Source of the DNA: VXNE01 sp965206615
Lineage (GTDB): Bacteria > Pseudomonadota > Gammaproteobacteria > Pseudomonadales > Azotimanducaceae
Direction of reading: 5' to 3'
NCBI GenBank assembly: GCA_965206615.1
Contig: CBDBKI010000005.1
Coordinates: 310,001-374,000, forward strand
DNA: 64,000 nt
Position 1 is the first letter of the stretch. Every line of letters begins with the position of its first letter. The notes beneath the pieces are model-generated. The model saw only the letters and a program-made list of their open reading frames with translations, ran no database searches and was not told the DNA's origin. The position numbers were made by a program, and so were the translations under genes. Positions 42,351 through 52,496 of this stretch are shown one piece after another.

Positions 42351-43766
42351 ATGGCAGAACCCGCACGCGAAGTCCCGCCCAGTTCCCGTCTCAAGGTTCC
42401 ACCTCATTCGATAGAAGCCGAGCAGTCCGTGCTCGGCGGTCTCATGCTCGACAACGAAGCCTGGGACCGGGTCTCGGACAAGATCGAACCGGTGGATTTC
42501 TACCGGCCGAACCACCGCATCATCTTTGGCGTGATGCGCGATCTGGCCGACGATCTGCAGCCGCTGGACGTGCTGACGCTGTCGGAGGCCTTGCGGTCGC
42601 GGGGCCTGGTCGAGAAGAGCGGGGGTGCGGCCTACCTGGCGGAGCTTGCCGAGAGCACGCCCGCGGTGAGCAATGTTCGGGCGTACGCCGAAATCGTCCT
42701 CGAACGCTCAACGCTGCGGCAACTGCTCGGTGCTGCCAACGAGATCGCCGAGTCTGCATTCGCACCGGAAGGGCGCTCCAGCACGGAGCTCCTCGACGAG
42801 GCGGAGCGCGCGGTGTTTCGCATCTCGGAGGGCCGGCTGAAGGACGGGGGTCCACAGCCGATCACGCCGCTCCTGGCGCAGGCCTCGGATCGGATCGACG
42901 AGCTGGCGAAGTCCGGCAATCCCATCACGGGTCTCTCCACGGGCTTCGAGGGACTCGACGGCATGACGACCGGGTTCCAGAAGGCGGACCTCATCGTCAT
43001 AGCCGGGCGTCCGTCGATGGGCAAGACGGCGCTGGCGGTCAACATCGCCGAATACGCCGTGATGCAGGACACCGCGGATGAGCGCGCCGTGCTCGTCTTC
43101 TCCATGGAGCAGCCGACCGAGCAGCTCATCCTTCGCATCCTGTCGTCGGTCGGGCCGATCGATCTGGGGCACCTGCGCAGCGGCCAGCTGTCGGCGCAGG
43201 AGTGGACGCTCCTGGGTTCTGCACTCGGTCAGCTGCGGGGCAGGCCGCTGTTCATCGACGATACGCCGGCGTTGACGCCGAACGACATCCGGGCGCGCGC
43301 GCGCCGCCTGGCTCGCGAGTCGGGGGGCGTGAAGCTCATCGTCGTCGATTACATCCAACTCATGCGGACTGCCGGCAAGGCGGAAAACCGCACGCTGGAG
43401 ATCTCCGAGATCTCGCGCAATCTCAAGGCCATCGCGAAGGAAATGAACTGCCCATTGGTCGCCCTGTCGCAGCTCAATCGGAGCCTGGAGTCTCGCGAAG
43501 ACAAGCGCCCGCGCATGTCCGACCTGCGCGAGTCGGGCGCCATCGAACAGGACGCGGACGTCATCCTGTTCATCTACCGCGACGAGGTCTACAGGAAAGA
43601 TACCGACCGGCCGGGTATCGCTGACATCATCATCGGAAAGCAGCGCAACGGCCCGACCGGCACCGTGGAGTTGCGGTTCATCGGCAACCTCACCAAGTTC
43701 GAGACGAACGACGATGCCCCTGCAGACGACGCTCAGTACGAGGGAGCCTACGAACGCGGTGGCTAG
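42351..43766 (+). CDS. dnaB: Replicative DNA helicase DnaB
   Basis: Hexameric 5'-3' replication-fork helicase, 471 residues. N-terminal domain 'PHSIEAEQSVLGGLMLDNEA', linker, RecA-like ATPase with 'TGLSTGFEGLDGMTTG', Walker A 'AGRPSMGKTALAVN', Walker B 'LIVVDYIQLM', 'ISRNLKAIAKEM', and 'DLRESGAIEQDADVI'. No intein. Follows the ribosomal operon by 197 bases. Confidence 0.96.
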   Translation: MAEPAREVPPSSRLKVPPHSIEAEQSVLGGLMLDNEAWDRVSDKIEPVDFYRPNHRIIFGVMRDLADDLQPLDVLTLSEALRSRGLVEKSGGAAYLAELAESTPAVSNVRAYAEIVLERSTLRQLLGAANEIAESAFAPEGRSSTELLDEAERAVFRISEGRLKDGGPQPITPLLAQASDRIDELAKSGNPITGLSTGFEGLDGMTTGFQKADLIVIAGRPSMGKTALAVNIAEYAVMQDTADERAVLVFSMEQPTEQLILRILSSVGPIDLGHLRSGQLSAQEWTLLGSALGQLRGRPLFIDDTPALTPNDIRARARRLARESGGVKLIVVDYIQLMRTAGKAENRTLEISEISRNLKAIAKEMNCPLVALSQLNRSLESREDKRPRMSDLRESGAIEQDADVILFIYRDEVYRKDTDRPGIADIIIGKQRNGPTGTVELRFIGNLTKFETNDDAPADDAQYEGAYERGG

Positions 43767-45138
43767 GACCAGGCACAGCCGGCCGGCCTACGTTTGCGAC
43801 GACTGCGGGGTCGAGCACGCCAAGTGGCAGGGCCAGTGTTCCGCGTGCGGCCAATGGAACACCCTGCGCGAACTCGCGGTGTCGGCCGCCGCCGCGGGGG
43901 GTACGCGGGCAGTCGGCTACGGCGGCGCACCGGTCGGCGTCACGCGCCTGTCGGATGTGGAAACCGCACCGCTCGAGCGGCTTCCCACGGGGATGGGGGA
44001 GTTCGACCGGGTACTCGGCGGCGGGCTCGTGCCTGGCTCCGTCGTCCTCATTGGGGGCGATCCGGGTGCCGGCAAGAGCACGCTGCTCCTGCAGGTGACG
44101 GCCGAGCTGGCGGCGCGCATGCCGGTGCTCTACGTCAGCGGCGAGGAGTCGTTGCAGCAGATCGCGGATCGGGCGCGGCGCCTGGCCCTGCCGCGCGACG
44201 GCCTGACGGTTGCCACGGAAACGCGCGTCGAGGCCATTGCGGACCTTGTGACCCGTCACCAACCCCGGGTGGTGGTCATCGACTCCATCCAGGTGATGCA
44301 CATCGAGGCGGCGAGTGGCGTGCCGGGCAGCGTGACCCAGGTGCGTGAGTCCGCGGCGTTGCTGACGCGGCTTGCCAAGCAGACCCAGACGGTGATGATC
44401 CTGGTCGGTCACGTGACCAAGGAAGGCCACCTGGCCGGACCCAAGGTGCTCGAGCACATGATCGACTGCTTCGTCATGCTCGACAGCCCCGCCGGCACGC
44501 GTTACCGCACGTTGCGGGGACACAAGAACCGCTTCGGCGCCGTCAACGAGCTGGGTGTCTTCGCGATGACGGAGGACGGCCTGAAGGGGGTGTCCAATCC
44601 CTCCGCCATCTTCCTGCGGCGACCCGCCGAGATGTCCCCTGGCAGCGTCGTGACGGTGACGTGGGAGGGCACGCGGCCGCTCCTGGTCGAGTTGCAGGCG
44701 CTGGTGGACGACCTGCAGGGCGGGTATCCGAAACGCATCGCCGTGGGTCTCGACGCGCAGCGCCTCGGCATGCACCTGGCCGTGTTGCACCGTCACTGTG
44801 GTCTGTCCCTGTCAGACCAGGATGTCTTCGCCAATGTCGTCGGCGGCGTGCGGATCGTGGAGACGGGGGCGGATCTGGCGCTCATCGCAGCGGTCGTTTC
44901 GAGCTTTCGCAATCGCGTGCTGCCCCGCGACCTGGTCTGCTTCGGGGAACTCGGGCTGACGGGAGAGGTGCGCCCGGTACCGAACGGGCAGGAGCGCCTG
45001 CGGGAGGCGCGCAAGCACGGCTTCACGCAGGCCGTGGTGCCGCGGGCCAACCTGCCGAAGACAGCCATCCAGGGCATCGAGGTGCGCGGCGTGACGAGCC
45101 TCAACCAGGCGCTCGAGGCGTTCTCGTCGGTCGAGTAG
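43759..45138 (+). CDS. radA: DNA repair protein RadA
   Basis: RecA-like branch-migration helicase in recombination. 459 residues from a GTG within the dnaB end. N-terminal C4 zinc finger ('CDDCGVEHAKWQGQCSACG'), Walker A 'GGDPGAGKSTLLLQ', 'YVSGEESLQQI', the RadA-specific 'GHKNRFGAVNELGVF', and a C-terminal Lon-like domain ('FGELGLTGEVRPVPNGQERL'). Length equals E. coli RadA (460). Confidence 0.95.
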   Translation: MARTRHSRPAYVCDDCGVEHAKWQGQCSACGQWNTLRELAVSAAAAGGTRAVGYGGAPVGVTRLSDVETAPLERLPTGMGEFDRVLGGGLVPGSVVLIGGDPGAGKSTLLLQVTAELAARMPVLYVSGEESLQQIADRARRLALPRDGLTVATETRVEAIADLVTRHQPRVVVIDSIQVMHIEAASGVPGSVTQVRESAALLTRLAKQTQTVMILVGHVTKEGHLAGPKVLEHMIDCFVMLDSPAGTRYRTLRGHKNRFGAVNELGVFAMTEDGLKGVSNPSAIFLRRPAEMSPGSVVTVTWEGTRPLLVELQALVDDLQGGYPKRIAVGLDAQRLGMHLAVLHRHCGLSLSDQDVFANVVGGVRIVETGADLALIAAVVSSFRNRVLPRDLVCFGELGLTGEVRPVPNGQERLREARKHGFTQAVVPRANLPKTAIQGIEVRGVTSLNQALEAFSSVE

Positions 45139-45268
45139 CGCGGCAGCTGCGACCGCCCGGGACGGCGCTCCTGCAGACGCGGCCTGTCCGCTCGCACTCC
45201 CCCGAACCTCGGCTTGCGGACCGGGCGACACGGCGTACACTCGCCGCAACCGCCATCTGGAGTCGCCC

Positions 45269-46768
45269 ATGAACGACATGCTCTGGTTACTCGAACTGCT
45301 GGTCGAGATTCTGCTGTTCGGGCTTGGTGTGGGCGTCCTCGCGATAGTCGCCATGTACGTCGTCGACGTACGGCAGAGCAGGCACGCCATCCGCCGCAAC
45401 TTTCCGGTCATAGGCCGCTTTCGCTACTTCTTCGAGCGCCTTGGAGAGTTTTTCCGGCAGTACTTCTTCGCCATGGACCGGGAGGAACTGCCGTTCAACC
45501 GGGCGGAGCGTTCGTGGGCTTATCAGGCGGCGAAGGGGGACGACACGACCGTGCCCTTCGGCTCGACGCGAGACCTGCGCCCGACCGGAACGATCCTGTT
45601 CGTCAACTGTCCCTATCCCACCCTCGAGGTCGACGCGGCGGAACCGCGTACGCTCACCATCGGGTCGCAGTGCGCCAACCCCTATTCCACGGACAGCTTC
45701 TTCAACGTCTCCGGCATGAGCTACGGAGCGATCTCCACCCCGGCGGTACGCGCTCTGTCCAATGGCGCGCGGCGAGCGGGGTGCTGGATGAACACCGGTG
45801 AAGGCGGCCTGTCGCCGTATCACCTGGAGGGCGGAGCGGACATCGTCTTCCAGATCGGCACGGCCAAGTACGGCGTCCGTACGGCGGAGGGTACGCTCTC
45901 GCCGGAGCTGCTGCGCGAAGTGGCGGCGCACGAACAGGTGCGGATGTTCGAGATCAAGCTCTCGCAGGGCGCGAAACCGGGCAAGGGCGGCATCCTCCCC
46001 GGTGGCAAGGTCACCGACGAGATCGCGAGGATCCGCATGATCCCGGTGGGTGAGGACTCCATCAGTCCCAACCGGCATCCCGAGATCAATTCGACGCCAG
46101 AGCTGCTGGATTTCATTACCCGCGTCCGCGATATCACCGGCAAGCCGACCGGATTCAAGACGGTGGTCGGCGCCTACGGGTGGCTCGAGCAGATGTGCGA
46201 ACTCATCCACGAACGGGGCGAAGGCAGCGCCCCGGACTTCATCACGGTCGACAGTGCGGACGGCGGGACAGGTGCGGCGCCGATGAGCCTGATCGACTAC
46301 ATGGGACTGCCGGTGAAGGAAAGCCTGCCACTCGTGGCGGACATCCTCGCGCGCTACGGACTGCGCGACCGCATCAAGCTGATCGCGAGCGGCAAGCTGG
46401 TCACCCCCGGCGAGGTCGCATGGGCGTTGTGCACCGGGGCCGAGTTCGTCGTCAGCGCCCGCGGCTTCATGTTTGCGCTCGGTTGCATCCAGGCGCTGCA
46501 GTGCAACAGGAACACCTGCCCCACGGGGGTGACGACCCATGACCCCTCCCTGCAGAGGGGACTCGACCCGGTGGACAAGGCGGAACGGGTGTACCGCTAT
46601 GCGACCATGGTGAAGAAGGAGGTAGGCGTCATCGCGCACTCCTGCGGCGTGCCGGAGCCGCACCGCCTGCAGCGCTTCCACTGCCGCATCGTCGGCAACA
46701 ACGGCCGTTCCGTGCCGCTCGACGAACTGTATCCGGCACCCGCCCTGCGCGCGGACGTCGCGGCGTGA
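45269..46768 (+). CDS. FMN-binding glutamate synthase family protein
   Basis: 499 residues. An N-terminal membrane helix ('LLVEILLFGLGVGVLAIVAM') precedes a GltB-like FMN barrel: 'NVSGMSYGAISTPAVRALS', 'NTGEGGLSPYH', 'GKGGILPGGKVTDEIARI', 'DSADGGTGAAPM', 'ASGKLVTPGEVAWAL' and 'CNRNTCPTGVTTHDP'. The glutaminase domain is missing, as in stand-alone GltB-like proteins of unknown substrate. The membrane anchor suggests an electron-transfer role, which is inference. Confidence 0.85.
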   Translation: MNDMLWLLELLVEILLFGLGVGVLAIVAMYVVDVRQSRHAIRRNFPVIGRFRYFFERLGEFFRQYFFAMDREELPFNRAERSWAYQAAKGDDTTVPFGSTRDLRPTGTILFVNCPYPTLEVDAAEPRTLTIGSQCANPYSTDSFFNVSGMSYGAISTPAVRALSNGARRAGCWMNTGEGGLSPYHLEGGADIVFQIGTAKYGVRTAEGTLSPELLREVAAHEQVRMFEIKLSQGAKPGKGGILPGGKVTDEIARIRMIPVGEDSISPNRHPEINSTPELLDFITRVRDITGKPTGFKTVVGAYGWLEQMCELIHERGEGSAPDFITVDSADGGTGAAPMSLIDYMGLPVKESLPLVADILARYGLRDRIKLIASGKLVTPGEVAWALCTGAEFVVSARGFMFALGCIQALQCNRNTCPTGVTTHDPSLQRGLDPVDKAERVYRYATMVKKEVGVIAHSCGVPEPHRLQRFHCRIVGNNGRSVPLDELYPAPALRADVAA

Positions 46769-46775
46769 ACGGCGC

Positions 46776-47876
46776 ATGACCGCCCCGGTGGGCGGCACGC
46801 CGGTCCTGCTCTGGCCCGACGGAGCGCCGCTCGCCGCGGGTGACGAGGTCATCGACCGCCCGGCGCTCACGGTGCACCTGCCGCCCGCCGGACGGGCGAA
46901 CGGCGCGGGGATCATCGTCAACCCGGGCGGCGGCTACCGGATCCTCGCGTCGGACCATGAGGGCCTGCAGGTGGCCCGCTGGCTGAATCGGCTCGGTATC
47001 GCGGCCTTCGTGCTGCGCTATCGGGTGGGGCCGAAGTATCACTCCGACGTGTCGCTCCTCGATGGCCTGCGCGCGGTGCGCACCGTGCGCGCCCACGCCT
47101 CGGCATGGAGAGTCGCGCGGGACCGGCTCGGCATGCTGGGTTTCTCCGCGGGCGGCCACCTGACCGCGGCCGTCGGCACGCGCTATGACACCGGCGCCCC
47201 CGACGATCCGGATCCGGTGGAGCGCGAAAGTTCGCGTCCCGACTTCCTGGTACCGGTCTACGCGGTCATCAATGGGCGGGTGCGAGGCCGCAAGGCGGAC
47301 GAGTACACCGCGACGGACGAACTCGTCACGGCGGACACGCCGCCGAGTTTCATCGTCCACACCCACGAGGACTCCATCGTCCGTGCGGATCAGTCGCTGC
47401 TGTTCTACAAGGCGCTGCTCGATGCCGGCGTGGAGTCGGAACTGCATGTCTTCGGCTTTGGAGAACACGGCCTGGGACTCGGCGTGGGCGATCCGGACCT
47501 CGCCGAATGGCCGCGCCTGCTGCACCGCTGGCTGCGGCGTTGCGGTTTCCTGACGGACACCGAACGCACCGCGGTGTCCGGTCGCGTGACGCTGGACGGC
47601 GAGCCGATGGGCATGGTGTGGGTGACGTTCCTGCCCGACGATGAGAACGCGCCGATCGCCCGCGTGCGCATCCACCGGGACACGGAGGGGATGTTCGGGA
47701 TTCCTGCCGCGGTCGGTCCGATTCCCGGCCCACACCGCGTCGAGGTCCATCATGTGAGCGAGCAGATTCCGCACACCAACACGGGCGCCTACAGCATGGA
47801 CGACGCGGTTCGCTACGAGGCCGAAGTGATGGTGGAAGCGGGAAAGCCGATCGAGTTGAGGATGGTGTCGGCGTAG
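46776..47876 (+). CDS. Alpha/beta hydrolase (acetylesterase-like)
   Basis: 366 residues. 'IIVNPGGGYRILASDHEG' forms the oxyanion loop, 'LGFSAGGHLTAAVG' is the nucleophile elbow with the active Ser, 'THEDSIV' supplies the Asp and 'GEHGLGLG' the His. This is the pattern of xylan-acetylesterase-like BD-FAE hydrolases. The last 110 residues ('VSGRVTLDGEPMGMVWVTFLP') form a carboxypeptidase-regulatory-like beta domain. No signal peptide. Seven bases after the previous gene, so likely one transcript. Confidence 0.8.
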   Translation: MTAPVGGTPVLLWPDGAPLAAGDEVIDRPALTVHLPPAGRANGAGIIVNPGGGYRILASDHEGLQVARWLNRLGIAAFVLRYRVGPKYHSDVSLLDGLRAVRTVRAHASAWRVARDRLGMLGFSAGGHLTAAVGTRYDTGAPDDPDPVERESSRPDFLVPVYAVINGRVRGRKADEYTATDELVTADTPPSFIVHTHEDSIVRADQSLLFYKALLDAGVESELHVFGFGEHGLGLGVGDPDLAEWPRLLHRWLRRCGFLTDTERTAVSGRVTLDGEPMGMVWVTFLPDDENAPIARVRIHRDTEGMFGIPAAVGPIPGPHRVEVHHVSEQIPHTNTGAYSMDDAVRYEAEVMVEAGKPIELRMVSA

Positions 47877-47907
47877 CTTGGATCGCTGCCGACGCGGGCG
47901 ACCGTAG

Positions 47908-47928
47908 GGGACGGGCTTGTCCCGTCCC
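47908..47928. other. Hairpin after the hydrolase gene
   Basis: GGGACGGG and CCCGTCCC around a CTTGT loop. It is of the 'GTAGGGGACGGG' type often dispersed in GC-rich genomes; no T-run follows, so termination is uncertain. Confidence 0.5.
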
Positions 47929-48053
47929 GTGTCGCATTCGCGCACGGTCCCAGCTCATCCCCTGCCCGAATCCGTTGGGTTTCCGATCAGACGCCACAGA
48001 ACGCCCAACCCGCTGTAGGATTGTTGCCGGCCTCCCTGTAGGAGATCGGCCCA

Positions 48054-48761
48054 TTGATCGGCCCATTGAAAGCCGGATGGCTCTTGCTGCCGCTGGGGTG
48101 GTGCGCCGGCTTGACAGCGGCAGCGCACCCTTGCGACACGACCTTCTGCCTCGACGCGACAGTCGTTGCCATTGCGGATGGAGACACGGTGACCGTCCTC
48201 GACGCCGAGCGCCAGGCCCGGACCCGGGTGCGGCTGACCGACATCGACACCCCGGAACGCGGGCAGCCGTGGGGTACGAAGGCACGTCAGGCGCTGGCGG
48301 ACAAGGTGTTCCGTCGACAGGTGCGGGTGGCCTCCGGGGGGGAAGACCGCTACGGACGCGTATTGGGGCGGCTGTACGTCGGCGATCGGGACATCAACCG
48401 GGAGATGGTCCGGGAGGGCCACGCCTGGGTATACCGGCAATATTCCTCCGACATCTGGCTGCTGGAGGACGAGCGTGCCGCGCGCCGGCAAGGCGCGGGA
48501 CTGTGGTCGCTGCCGGACGCGCAGCGGGTACCGCCCTGGGAGTGGCGGCGCGGTGGCCGCAAACAGGGCGGATCCGCGGTGTCCGCGGCACGCGTCGCGG
48601 TAGATGCGCCCATGCCCGCGACCTGTGGCGCCAAGACCTATTGCCGCGAGATGGGGTCCTGCGAAGAGGCGCGTTTCTTCCTCGTCCGGTGCGGCGTTTC
48701 CCGTCTGGACGGCGATGGCGACGGGGTTCCTTGCGAGCGTCTCTGCCGGAGCTCGCGATAG
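48054..48761 (+). CDS. Thermonuclease-family protein with excalibur domain
   Basis: 235 residues. Signal peptide ('GWLLLPLGWCAGLTAAA'), then an SNase domain ('VVAIADGDTVTVLD', 'RVRLTDIDTPERGQPWG', 'RYGRVLGRLYV', 'VREGHAWVYRQYS') containing the Asp/Arg/Glu active-site residues, and a C-terminal calcium-binding excalibur motif ('DGDGDGVPCERLC'). Likely secreted nuclease. TTG at 48054 follows GGAG at a normal distance; the surrounding 12 bases GATCGGCCCATT are repeated, giving a second in-frame TTG at 48066. Confidence 0.88.
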   Translation: MIGPLKAGWLLLPLGWCAGLTAAAHPCDTTFCLDATVVAIADGDTVTVLDAERQARTRVRLTDIDTPERGQPWGTKARQALADKVFRRQVRVASGGEDRYGRVLGRLYVGDRDINREMVREGHAWVYRQYSSDIWLLEDERAARRQGAGLWSLPDAQRVPPWEWRRGGRKQGGSAVSAARVAVDAPMPATCGAKTYCREMGSCEEARFFLVRCGVSRLDGDGDGVPCERLCRSSR

Positions 48762-48929
48762 CGTCGTCGCCCTGTCGCCCTGGCGGGCGCCATACTCGGA
48801 TTGGGGTTGCGGGGCGGTGTCGAGCTGAATATCGGCCTTCGAAGTCGCGTTGTGTGGTCGTTGTGTGGGCAGGGTTTGCTCCACCTTCGGCGGCAACTGT
48901 TTACACTACCCGTCGAGCCCTTGCCCAGG

Positions 48930-50009
<1,080 letters not shown>

Positions 50010-50097
50010 AGTGGACGAGACGTTGCCTGCCCCGGTCGGTGCCATCCGCGTCGAGCGGAACGACGAGTGAGCCGTCGTCCGCGGGGTTCTGCTCCGA

Positions 50098-51942
50098 TTA
50101 CCCGGACGCGCTGCCGGCCCCCGGCGCCGCGTCCTTCCATGCCGAAAGAACCGAGAGAAACGCCGTGCCGTAACGGTCGAGCTTGGCCTGGCCGACGCCG
50201 TGCAGCGCCAGCAGTTCCGCGGGAGTCGTGGGTTTTACCCGGACCATCTCGCGTAGCGTCGCGTCGTGAAAGACGACGTACGGTGGCACGTCGGCCTCGG
50301 TCGCCAGCTCCTGGCGTCGTGTGCGCAACGCTTCCCAGAGCGGCTGTTCCTCCGGACCGGGGTCGTAGCCTTCCTTGCGTGTCACCTTGGCGGGACGTCC
50401 GCGCCTTGCATCCTCGCGCAACAGGATCTGCTCGTCGCCGCGCAGGAGCGGTCTCGCTTTCGGGGTGAGCGAGAGTGCGCCGTACCGTTCGGCGTCCGCG
50501 CGGAGATACCCCTGCACCAGCAACTGGCGCAGTATCGAACGCCACTGCACGTCGGAGCTTTCCTTGCCGATGCCGTAGGTGCTCAGGGCGTCATGGCGGC
50601 GCTGGCGGATCTTGACGGTGTCCTTGCCGCGCAGGACGTCGATGACATGCCCGGCCCCGAAATACTGCCCGGTCCGGTACACGCAGGAGAGCAGCTTCTG
50701 CGCTTCGACGGTGCCGTCCCAGGTGCGTGGCGGGTCCAGGCAGACGTCGCAGTTGCCGCAGTCCTCGGGGAGGTCGTCGCCGAAATATCGCAGCAGCGCC
50801 CGGCGGCGACACTCGGTGATCTCGCACCAGCCGAGCAGCGCGTCGAGCTTCGCACGCTCGCTCCGCTTGCGGTCGTCGTCGGCCTCGGACTGGTCCACCA
50901 TCTGGGCGAGACGGACGACATCCTGCAAGCCATAGATCATCCAGGCATCGGCGTGCTCGCCGTCGCGCCCCGCACGCCCGGTCTCCTGGTAGTAGGCCTC
51001 CACGCTCTTCGGCAGGTCGATGTGCACGACGAAACGTACGTCGGGCTTGTCGATCCCCATGCCGAAGGCGATCGTCGCCACGATGACGACATCGTCCTCC
51101 CGCAGGAAACGCTCCTGGTGTGCCCTACGCACCTCCGACGGCAATCCGGCATGGTAGGGGAGCGCGTTGAAGCCCTGCCCGGCGAGCAGTGCCGCGGTGT
51201 CCTCCACCTTCCTGCGCGTCATGGCGTAGACGATGCCGGGCCGGTCGCGGCGGGCGTCGAGAAAATCGAGCAGCTGGCCCTTGGCGTCGGTCCTTGCCCG
51301 CACGGTGTAGCGGATGTTGGGTCGGTCGAAGCCGCTGACGAAACGCGCGGCATGCGGCAGTTCGAGTCGGGCCAGTATCTCCTCGCGGGTCCTGGCGTCC
51401 GCGGTGGCCGTCAGTGCCAGGCACGGGACATCGGGATATCGCTCGCGCAGGACGTGCAGGCCGAGGTAGTCCTGCCGAAAATCGTGTCCCCACTGGGATA
51501 CGCAGTGGGCCTCATCGATGGCGATGAGGGCGAGGCGCACGCCGTCGAGCGTCTCGAGGGTCTCCTCCTGCAGGAGCCGCTCGGGCGCGAGGTAGAGCAG
51601 GTCGAGTTCCTGATTGCGCAGCGCGGCCGTCACGCGCGCCTGCTCGTGGCGAGTGAGGGTGGAGTTCAGGAAACTCGCGCGCACGCCGAGTTGCCGAAGT
51701 GCGGCGACCTGGTCCTGCATCAGTGCGATCAGGGGAGACACCACGAGCCCCACGCCGGGTCGCAGCAGCGCGGGCAACTGGTAGCACAGGGACTTGCCGC
51801 CGCCGGTGGGCATGAGGACCAGCGCGTCGCGTCCATCGAGGACGGTGGCGACGATGTCCTCCTGCTGGCCGCGGAACTCCGCGTACCCGTACACGGTGCG
51901 CAGCAACTCGCGAGCCCGCGCGATGTCGGGGGGATTGGTCAC
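50098..51942 (-). CDS. recQ: ATP-dependent DNA helicase RecQ
   Basis: 614 residues from GTG. Helicase motifs: 'FRGQQEDIV', Walker A 'MPTGGGKSLCYQLPAL', 'DEAHCVSQWGHDFRQDY', 'LALTATAD', 'ATIAFGMGIDKPDVRFVVH' shortened, 'QETGRAGRDG'. The RQC zinc site is 'CEITECRRRALL' plus 'CGNCDVC', and an HRDC domain ends the protein ('LLALHGVGQAKLDRYG'). Full length for bacterial RecQ. Convergent with the SEC-C gene. Confidence 0.96.
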   Translation of the reverse strand: MTNPPDIARARELLRTVYGYAEFRGQQEDIVATVLDGRDALVLMPTGGGKSLCYQLPALLRPGVGLVVSPLIALMQDQVAALRQLGVRASFLNSTLTRHEQARVTAALRNQELDLLYLAPERLLQEETLETLDGVRLALIAIDEAHCVSQWGHDFRQDYLGLHVLRERYPDVPCLALTATADARTREEILARLELPHAARFVSGFDRPNIRYTVRARTDAKGQLLDFLDARRDRPGIVYAMTRRKVEDTAALLAGQGFNALPYHAGLPSEVRRAHQERFLREDDVVIVATIAFGMGIDKPDVRFVVHIDLPKSVEAYYQETGRAGRDGEHADAWMIYGLQDVVRLAQMVDQSEADDDRKRSERAKLDALLGWCEITECRRRALLRYFGDDLPEDCGNCDVCLDPPRTWDGTVEAQKLLSCVYRTGQYFGAGHVIDVLRGKDTVKIRQRRHDALSTYGIGKESSDVQWRSILRQLLVQGYLRADAERYGALSLTPKARPLLRGDEQILLREDARRGRPAKVTRKEGYDPGPEEQPLWEALRTRRQELATEADVPPYVVFHDATLREMVRVKPTTPAELLALHGVGQAKLDRYGTAFLSVLSAWKDAAPGAGSASG

Positions 51943-51999
51943 CGGGCTACTATAGGGCTCTGGGCCGCGCGGCCCATCGGAAAGCACTCACCCTTGCTG

Positions 52000-52374
52000 T
52001 CAGACAACGCCCACCGCGTGCGACGAGTTGATCGGGATCGAATACCCCGACGGTCCCTGCACCCGAAAGGAGTCGTGGATCTCGCCCCGCTCGATATCGC
52101 TGGCAGCCACCCCGTCGGCGACGAACCCCGCATGCACGGAGTCCACATCGTCGACCATGAGGTCGAAGGGCGCCCGCTGCCCCGCGGCAATGGCTTCTTC
52201 CGCCTTCGTGAGGATGAGATGGGTGCCGCCGCGCAGCTCGAGAATGCCGAACGCGTCGCGTTTGAGAATCGCCCGCATGCCGTGACGCACGAAGAAATCG
52301 TAGGCGAGCTCGACATCCTCGACGGGCATGCGCATGTGGCCTACGGCGAAGACCGGACGGGAGGAGTCTGTCAT
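52000..52374 (-). CDS. VOC/glyoxalase-family protein
   Basis: 124 residues. 'VFAVGHMRMPVEDVELAYDFF', 'GILELRGGTHLIL', 'FDLMVDDVDSVHAGF' and 'SFRVQGPSGYSIPIN' show the paired beta-alpha-beta-beta-beta modules of the vicinal-oxygen-chelate fold. Potential metal ligands are His13, Glu46 and His52 or nearby. Substrate unknown. Lies between recQ and the MATE gene. Confidence 0.8.
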   Translation of the reverse strand: MTDSSRPVFAVGHMRMPVEDVELAYDFFVRHGMRAILKRDAFGILELRGGTHLILTKAEEAIAAGQRAPFDLMVDDVDSVHAGFVADGVAASDIERGEIHDSFRVQGPSGYSIPINSSHAVGVV

Positions 52375-52496
52375 GGCGTTCTCCGTGCAGGCGGGAGCCT
52401 GCTGAGTCCCGGTAAACTATCACTGCCGACCCGAATGTCGAGGCGATTTCGCTCTTTGCTGTCCGTTGGGACCACCGCCGGGTGCGGGGCGTGCCG